From Zonotrichia leucophrys gambelii (lineage: Eukaryota; Chordata; Aves; Passeriformes; Passerellidae): a stretch of DNA of 64,000 nucleotides. Numbering within the stretch: position 1 is the first letter of the stretch; each line of letters starts with the position of its first letter. The stretch is from NCBI RefSeq assembly GCF_028769735.1, contig NC_088194.1, positions 1,124,319 to 1,188,318 of the forward strand. The letters are read 5' to 3'. Of this stretch, positions 58,111-64,000 are shown in pieces. The position numbers were made by a program, and so were the translations under genes. The notes beneath the pieces are model-generated. The model saw only the letters and a program-made list of their open reading frames with translations, searched no databases and had not been told where the DNA came from.

Positions 58111-58505
58111 CCTCCTGGTCACCCTGCAGCCCTGGCTTGGGGCAGGGGGGCTGGAGCTGCTCTCCAGGTTCCAGGCAAGGTCCCAGCAGCACAGCTGTCA
58201 CTGCAAGTGTTGCAACAGCGGCTGCTGGCCCTGCAAGGACCACGGGGACATGAGGGGGCGTCGAGGGAGGGGGTGGTGGCACAAGTGCAACCGTTGGAGC
58301 CACCGAGTTTCGCTCTGGCTGGCTGAGTTCCCCTTGGGCAGCAGAGATGCAGAAGTGAAACCTGCAGCTGTGTGGCCGTGGGGGCGGCCGGAGGTGCGGC
58401 AGGGCTGGGGACCCGGAGCAGGGCCACGCACCAGCACACAGTGACCAAAGGCTGCTGGGGGACCTGGGCAGGCTGGAGAGCACCGGCACACTGGGGTTTG
58501 CTCTG

Positions 58506-59195
58506 CCTCACAGCACCCATCTTGGTTCTGTCCTCGCTGCACAGCTGGGCCACATCTGGTGGGAGCAGGAATGCCCTGGGTGGGCAGGTACCCACAGCTG
58601 GGCTCCAGGAGCCTGTCCAGGGGCTGGCACTGCTGCAGGACAGGGCAATCCCAGCCCATTGGGCAGCATGGAGTGATCTCAGCACCAGCAGCACCTCCTA
58701 ATGCAGGGAAACTGAGGCACAGAGAGGGGACGTGAACCACAGAGCATCTCCCAAACCCCAATTTCCTCCCCCTGAGCAACCCACTCACCTCCTCATCCCA
58801 ACCTCCTGGCACAGCAGCACAAGGAAGACCCCAAAACTGACCCCAGAACCCCCAGCACCCATCTTGCTCCTGCCCTCACTACACAGCTGGGCCACATCTG
58901 GTGGGAGCAGGAATGCCCTGGGTGTGCAGGTACCCACAGCTGGGCTCCAGGAGCCTGTCCAGGGGCTGGCACTGCTGCAGGACAGGGCAATCCCAGCCCA
59001 TTGGGCAGCATGGAGTGGTCCCAGCACCAGCAGCACCTCCTAATGCAGGGAAACTGAGGCACAGAGAGGGTGCGTGAACCACAGGGCTGAACACACAACT
59101 ATCTCCCAAACCCAAATTTCCTCCCCCTGAGCAATCCATTCACCTCCTCATCCCAACCTCCTGGCACAGCAGCACAAGGAAACCCCAAAACTGAC
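58506..59195. repeat. Two-copy tandem duplication, period about 350 bp
   Basis: 'ACAGCTGGGCCACATCTGGT GGGAGCAGGAATGCCCTGGG' at about 58541 and 58881, through 'TCCTAATGCAGGGAAACTGA' and 'CTGGCACAGCAGCACAAGGA', is duplicated with few changes. Confidence 0.92.
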
Positions 59196-60476
59196 CCCAG
59201 AACCCCCAAGGACATCATGGGGGTCCCTATAAGAGCACAGGGCCACCAAGATGTGGGTGCCAGTGCTTGCCCTCACCCCGGTGACAGTGACAATACTTCA
59301 GGCCACATTGCCACCTGCTGGCACCAGCCCTGGGGGCTGAGAGCGCTGGCACCTTCCTTGATGGGGACAGCAAGTGGCTCTGTGCTGGGTATCAGGTCTG
59401 GGATCATGTCCAGTGAGGAGAAACCACTCCTCACTTTCCTGAACTCATCCAGCTTCATGGCAGCCTGGGCATGCCATGCAATCCAAACCCACCCCAGAGG
59501 GGCTGAGGGGGCTGTGGGGGCTCACAGCACCCACACTGTCCTGAGCACCAGTGAAAGTGCTGCCCCAGGGCTGCAGGAGACTTCATAGCAGCAGGAAGAG
59601 CTGCTCCAGACCTGCATTTCCAGCTCCTGCTGCCATTTCCAAGGTAGAGATAAAGCAGAGATGGCACCATCAACTGTTTTGCCACCCAGACTCGCTGCAA
59701 ACCTCTCCTGTGTGCTGCTGCCTCTCCCCAGAGGCCACAGATCCAATTCCCACCTCTCCCTCCTGTCCCATGGGGGGACAGATCCTCTGCAGCCATCCAT
59801 GCACCCAGACATTCATGCCTCTCATCCCCACAAACCCCACCTGAGGCTTGGGGGAGTGCAAATGCCACCTGCACACACCAAAACCTCATCCCTGACACTC
59901 CTTGGGCACTGACTAACACAGCCCCACATGGGTTACACCTCTCACCTCCCACTTTGGGAAGGATCCTGCGTGGGACAGGTCACCAAGGACCCCACAGGAG
60001 CTGCCCCAGGCAGACACAGCACTGGGAACTGGCTCTGGGTGTCTCCACCCTCGCTGGTGTCCAGCCCCAGCTCTGGCTCTGTCACCCAGGTCCAAACTCC
60101 AAGGCCACGGGGTGAGGTGTGGCCAGGCCAGCTGGGGGAGACAATCACCACCACGGCCTTGCTGTGCCATCACCTGAGCCAGGAACCACCAACCATGGGG
60201 AAATCCTTCATTGCCACAGCCTGGGCAGGTGCTCAGGGCACCACCTGAGGTCACTCAGCCTGGCCTCTCCCCGTGGAAACCAAACAAATGTGATCAAACT
60301 TCCAGCCCAACCTCCCTGCTCTGACAGGCGACAGCAGCTCCTAAAACACCTCTGAGCTGCAATATCTGACATGCTGGGCTGGCAGATGAGCCCCCAAAAT
60401 CCCTTCCAACAGCACTGCAAAGGCAGAAGGAGGAGGTGGAGAAAAACCTCCAGCTGCCCCTTGCTGCTGTCCCCCA
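59196..60476. other. Intergenic sequence, no confirmed gene
   Basis: Unique-looking. A short minus-strand frame starting near 59458 (MKLDEFRKVRSGFSS) has protein-like composition but no recognised homology. See the findings. Confidence 0.4.
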
Positions 60477-60840
60477 TTCCAGCCTTTGTAACCTGTTTGT
60501 AAGGGCAGCTTGAGGAGGAGAGGGAGGAGAAAGAGAAGAGGGAGGAGAAGGAGGAGAGGGAGGCTGCTCTCAAACACCAGCACTGGGAGGCTCACACTTC
60601 ATTGTGGGCTTTGCTGTGATTCCTCTGGTGTGTCCAGAGTGGAGCCCTTGCTGCTGTCCCTCATCCTGACCCAGCCCTGCTGGAAGCTGAGAGCTTTTTG
60701 TAACCTGTTTGTAAGGGCAACTTGAGGAGGAGAGGGAGGAGAGGGAGGCTGCTGTCAAACACCAGCACTGGGAGGCTCACACTTCATTCTGGGCTTTGCT
60801 GTGACCCCTTGGTGTGTCCAGAGTGGGGCCAGCCATGATT
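60477..60840. repeat. Two-copy duplication, period about 214 bp
   Basis: 'TTTGTAACCTGTTTGTAAGG GCA(G/A)CTTGAGGAGGAGAGGG AGGAG' and 'CAAACACCAGCACTGGGAGG CTCACACTTCATT' occur at 60483-60605 and 60697-60790. The first copy has an extra GGAGAA run. Confidence 0.92.
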
Positions 60841-61733
60841 TATCCTGTTTTCTTCTTCAACAGCCCCTCCTGCACCCTGCCAGCAGTGCCAGCCATGGGC
60901 AGCACCAGAGCAGCTGGAAAATCACCTGGCACTGACATGAGCTGAGCCAGAGCCAGGGCAGCTCGGCCTTGGGGAGCACAAAGTGTGCAAACCCTGACCC
61001 CTCACACACACTCAGAGCCTCGTGGTCGAGCACAGATCTTTGCTGCATCCAGAAAAGCAGGTGGCACATCCTGCTGGAGCAAGGCTGCCTCCGAAAACCC
61101 AGCAGGGCAAAACCTGAGCCAGAGACAAAATCATCCTCGGGGTTACAAACCGCCCGGTTCAACCCTCAGCTCCCTTCACATCCTTGGCAAATCTCTACTC
61201 CCCAAACTTCAGACCCACTATTTAACAAAAAAAATTTAAAAATCACACAAAAAAACCCCCAAAAACAACCAAAAAAAAAAGATTGAAATATTTCTCCCCA
61301 GCGAGGTGCAGAGAAACACACATTCGGTGCCGTCGTCAGCAACTCCTACACCGCCCCCCACGTTCACCACTGCAAGGGGGGAGCAGGAGGGGGTTCACAG
61401 GCACCTACACTGAAAAAAATGAGATTTCTGCCTAATTTGGTTAATCAGCCAAGCGAGCAGCATGGATCCATAGGAGACTGTCCTGTGTTCCCTTCATGGG
61501 GCAACAAAATCTCTGTGGCCAGTGCAAGCATCACCTCCCTCTGACAGAACCATGATCCTTGGAAAATTCCAAATTCCAAATGCTGCTCCCAGTTTGAGCA
61601 TACTGGTAACTGAAAATGCAAAAAAAAAATCAAAAAATAAAAAAAAGGGGTTTATTAAATCTTGGAATCACCAGAAAAACTCATAGTGCTGTCAAAGGGG
61701 ACCAAAACCCTTCAGCGGTTAAAGGAAAATCCA
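60841..61733. other. Intergenic sequence, no gene seen
   Basis: Unique-looking with A-rich homopolymers at 61218-61285 and 61618-61645. No exon recognised. Confidence 0.4.
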
Positions 61734-61987
61734 GAGGGAAGGGAAGGGAAGGGAAGGGAAGGGAAGGGAAGGGAAGGGAAGGGAAGGGAAGGGAAGGGAA
61801 GGGAAGGGAAGGGAAGGGAAGGGAAGGGAAGGGAAGGGAAGGAAGGAAGGGAAGGGAAGGGAAGGGAAGGGAAGGGAAGGGAAGGGAAGGGAAGGGAAGG
61901 GAAGGGAAGGGAAGGGAAGGGAAGGGAAGGGAAGGGAAGGGAAGGGAAGGGAAGGGAAGGGAAGGGAAGGGAAGGGAAGGGGAAGGG
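61734..61987. repeat. (GGGAA)n microsatellite, about 50 units
   Basis: About 250 bp of near-perfect GGGAA with one phase break (GGAAGGAAGG at about 61839-61848). All purine on the plus strand. The glycine/arginine/glutamate frame across it is an artefact. Confidence 0.98.
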
Positions 61988-64000
61988 AAGCTCACTGGCC
62001 CAGAAGCCAATTACAACAAATGGAAAGTGTTTTGCTTTTTAATCTCCTGGTTTTTTTAGCTAATCTCTCCTTTGGAAAGGGACGATTGGCTCAGCAGCAG
62101 GATGCTGCCAGGGGGATACAGCACGTGTGGAGTCCCAGCTGCAATGGAAACTCAAGCCCTTGCTCTCCAATCCTGTCCTTTTGGGGTGGATTTATCCTGG
62201 TTTTGTCTCAGAACAAATGTACAGGGGCAGAGAAACAACAGCAAAACTTAGGGAAACTTCTGACCAGGGGATTTTGCTGTGTTACTGTCTCTCTTTTCTG
62301 AAGAGGGGAGTTTTCTCTTTTCAAAATACTCTTTTCACTTTGAGTTTTTCACCAGTTTGCACAGGAGGATTTGGAGGTGGGAAAACCCTCCCCAGCTGCT
62401 GCAGACCCTTCTGCTTCTGTGGGCTTTGCCCTCCTTGGAAGAAAACCCAAATCCTGCTCCTCACCTGCCCAGAGATTGGGTAATCACAGAATTACAGAAT
62501 CCTTTTTGTTGGAAAAGACCTTTAAGGTCAAGAAGATGATCCTTTTCCTGCTGCAAAGGAAGTTCCATTCTGGGGAAGTCCATAAAAACGAGAAGTTTTA
62601 GAACTGAAAAGGACCACACACACCCAAAAATGAGTTTGTTTCCTTCTCCTGTCCTGGGCAAGACCTCAACAGGATCCTACAGAAGGGGAAAACCAGGCCA
62701 GGAGAAGACAGGACCCTCCTCATCCACCACCACTGGACAGCACACAGAGCTGGGAACCAGCTGGAACCTCTTCACCCACCCAGACTCTCCCAAGCACGTG
62801 GAGAGCCAGAGGAGGGAGGAGGCCCTTGGATGCCATCCCCAGAGCCCATAAATTACAGCAGGGAACAGAATTGCATTTGCCCTATTTCTTATCTGCTTGG
62901 AAATTGCGCTGCTTTCCCAGCTGCAAAGGCAGCTCTGTTCCCAAGAATTTCAGCAAAGCCATGACCTCTTTCCAGGATCGTACAGTATATGGTGGCGGGG
63001 AGCCAGGGCTAATTATAGGCACAGGAAAAGGGGAGAGAGGCATTTGGGAAAGCTCTACCTTCCCAGCCACAGGGAGGGAGTGGGGCAGCACAGCCACAGC
63101 CAAGCCCCTGACAGGAGCACCCCAAAGGGCTGCAAAAACCAGGCAAGGAGAGAAAATCCCAGGATTTCACTATCCTCATTTTCTGGAAAGGTGAGGAAAG
63201 ATGGAAAGATGATGGGAAGATGAAAGCCAGCATAAACTTCATCTCACAATATTTCACAATTCCAGGGTGCTCTGGTGGAGAGGGGAAGCCCCTCGGGGGG
63301 AGCAGGACAGGTACAGCACCACCCCAGCCCCAGCCAGAATCACTCTGTCAGTCCCACACCCAGAATCTGAGCAGCAGAATCCCTGCAGACCCCATCCCAA
63401 GAAGGTGAATGATGCCACAAGCCCCTCACTGTGCCCCTGTGCCCCAGCACGACCTGCAGAGATATTTAATTCCAATACAGAGATTCTGCCCAATCTGGAG
63501 GCAAATAAACCTGCATTAATTTTCACCCCAGCCAAGGCTCTCAGGCAAAGCCATAAGCTGAGTTCATTGTCACTCACTGAGCAATGTCACAGGAGCCACC
63601 TCCCTGCCTGGACCCAGTGCAGAAGTGGACAAGGACGTGGTGACACGTGTGCCCACGAGACCTTCCAGCAGGGAGGAGGCCAGGCAGCAAAGTACACAAC
63701 AGGCAGCAACTCTTTTAACCACCAGGCTTCTCTTCAGAGCCACGTTTCTGCACGAAACAAAACCTGGCCAAGGTAAAAATCCCACCCAACGTTTTTCTTT
63801 GAGGAAGGAAAAAGAAAAGGCAGGAACCTTCTCGCTCGCCGCAATGGTTTTCATTTTCCACCAAATGAACTCGAGCCGAGCCTCTGGCTGCCGGCAGATC
63901 CCCTCCTGCCTGCTCACTGCCTGTGTGCTTGTGGGAATGTGTGGGTGTGTGGGTTTTGTTTTGCTTTCTGCACCGCTCTGCAGACCATCTCCTGCTCTGG
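61988..64000. other. Intergenic sequence, no gene seen
   Basis: About 2 kb of mostly unique sequence containing the CR1 terminus listed separately. Frames on both strands have no recognisable product. A (GTGTGTGGG)-like run is near 63930-63950. Confidence 0.4.
62478..62545 (-). mobile_element. Short CR1 LINE 3' terminus
   Basis: Plus-strand GGTAATCACAGAATTACAGA ATCC...TTGGAAAAGACCTTTAAGGT is the reverse of the CR1 3' end. Only the terminal part is retained. Confidence 0.75.

Noticed and set aside
61616..62059. Gly/Arg/Glu-rich frame
   Set aside because: Translation of the (GGGAA)n microsatellite.

Overview
This window is vertebrate nuclear DNA, almost certainly from a bird and probably a songbird. 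The basis is (i) several minus-strand exons whose translation matches the vertebrate transcription factor MEF2D almost residue for residue, (ii) CR1-type LINE 3' ends, the typical avian LINE, and (iii) solo LTRs of the kind common in passerine genomes. The very high density of minisatellites, together with GC-rich, gene-poor spacing, suits a small microchromosome. That last point is inference.

The only gene I can support is MEF2D, on the minus strand and read from high to low coordinates. A CpG-rich block at about 48.2-49.0 kb is the best candidate for promoter and noncoding exon 1, with a strong donor at 48,657-48,662. After a long intron 1 comes exon 2 (30,843-31,141, 5' UTR plus 18 codons). 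Exon 3 (24,814-25,017) completes the MADS box and MEF2 domain. Next come two adjacent alternative exons, alpha1 (13,939-14,076) and alpha2 (13,685-13,819), then exon 5 (9,553-9,763) and exon 6 (4,937-4,993). All junction phases agree and all splice sites are GT-AG. The remaining transactivation-domain exons, stop codon and 3' UTR were not found and should lie beyond the left edge of the window.

Almost everything else is repeat. I see about 28 tandem arrays with units from 5 bp to about 400 bp. There are solo LTRs or LTR fragments of at least four families: three copies of a 6-bp-TSD ERVK-like family, three of a family with repeated polyadenylation signals, two of a third family, and one further element. 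There are also four CR1 fragments. Between them lie unique intronic stretches, some looking like conserved noncoding elements.

From about 49 kb to 64 kb, upstream of MEF2D, I recognise no protein-coding exon. No tRNA, rRNA, CRISPR array or bacterial-style operon is present. The most interesting biology is the compact alpha1/alpha2 splice switch with its candidate Rbfox and PTB elements, and the way mobile and tandem repeats crowd the MEF2D exons.
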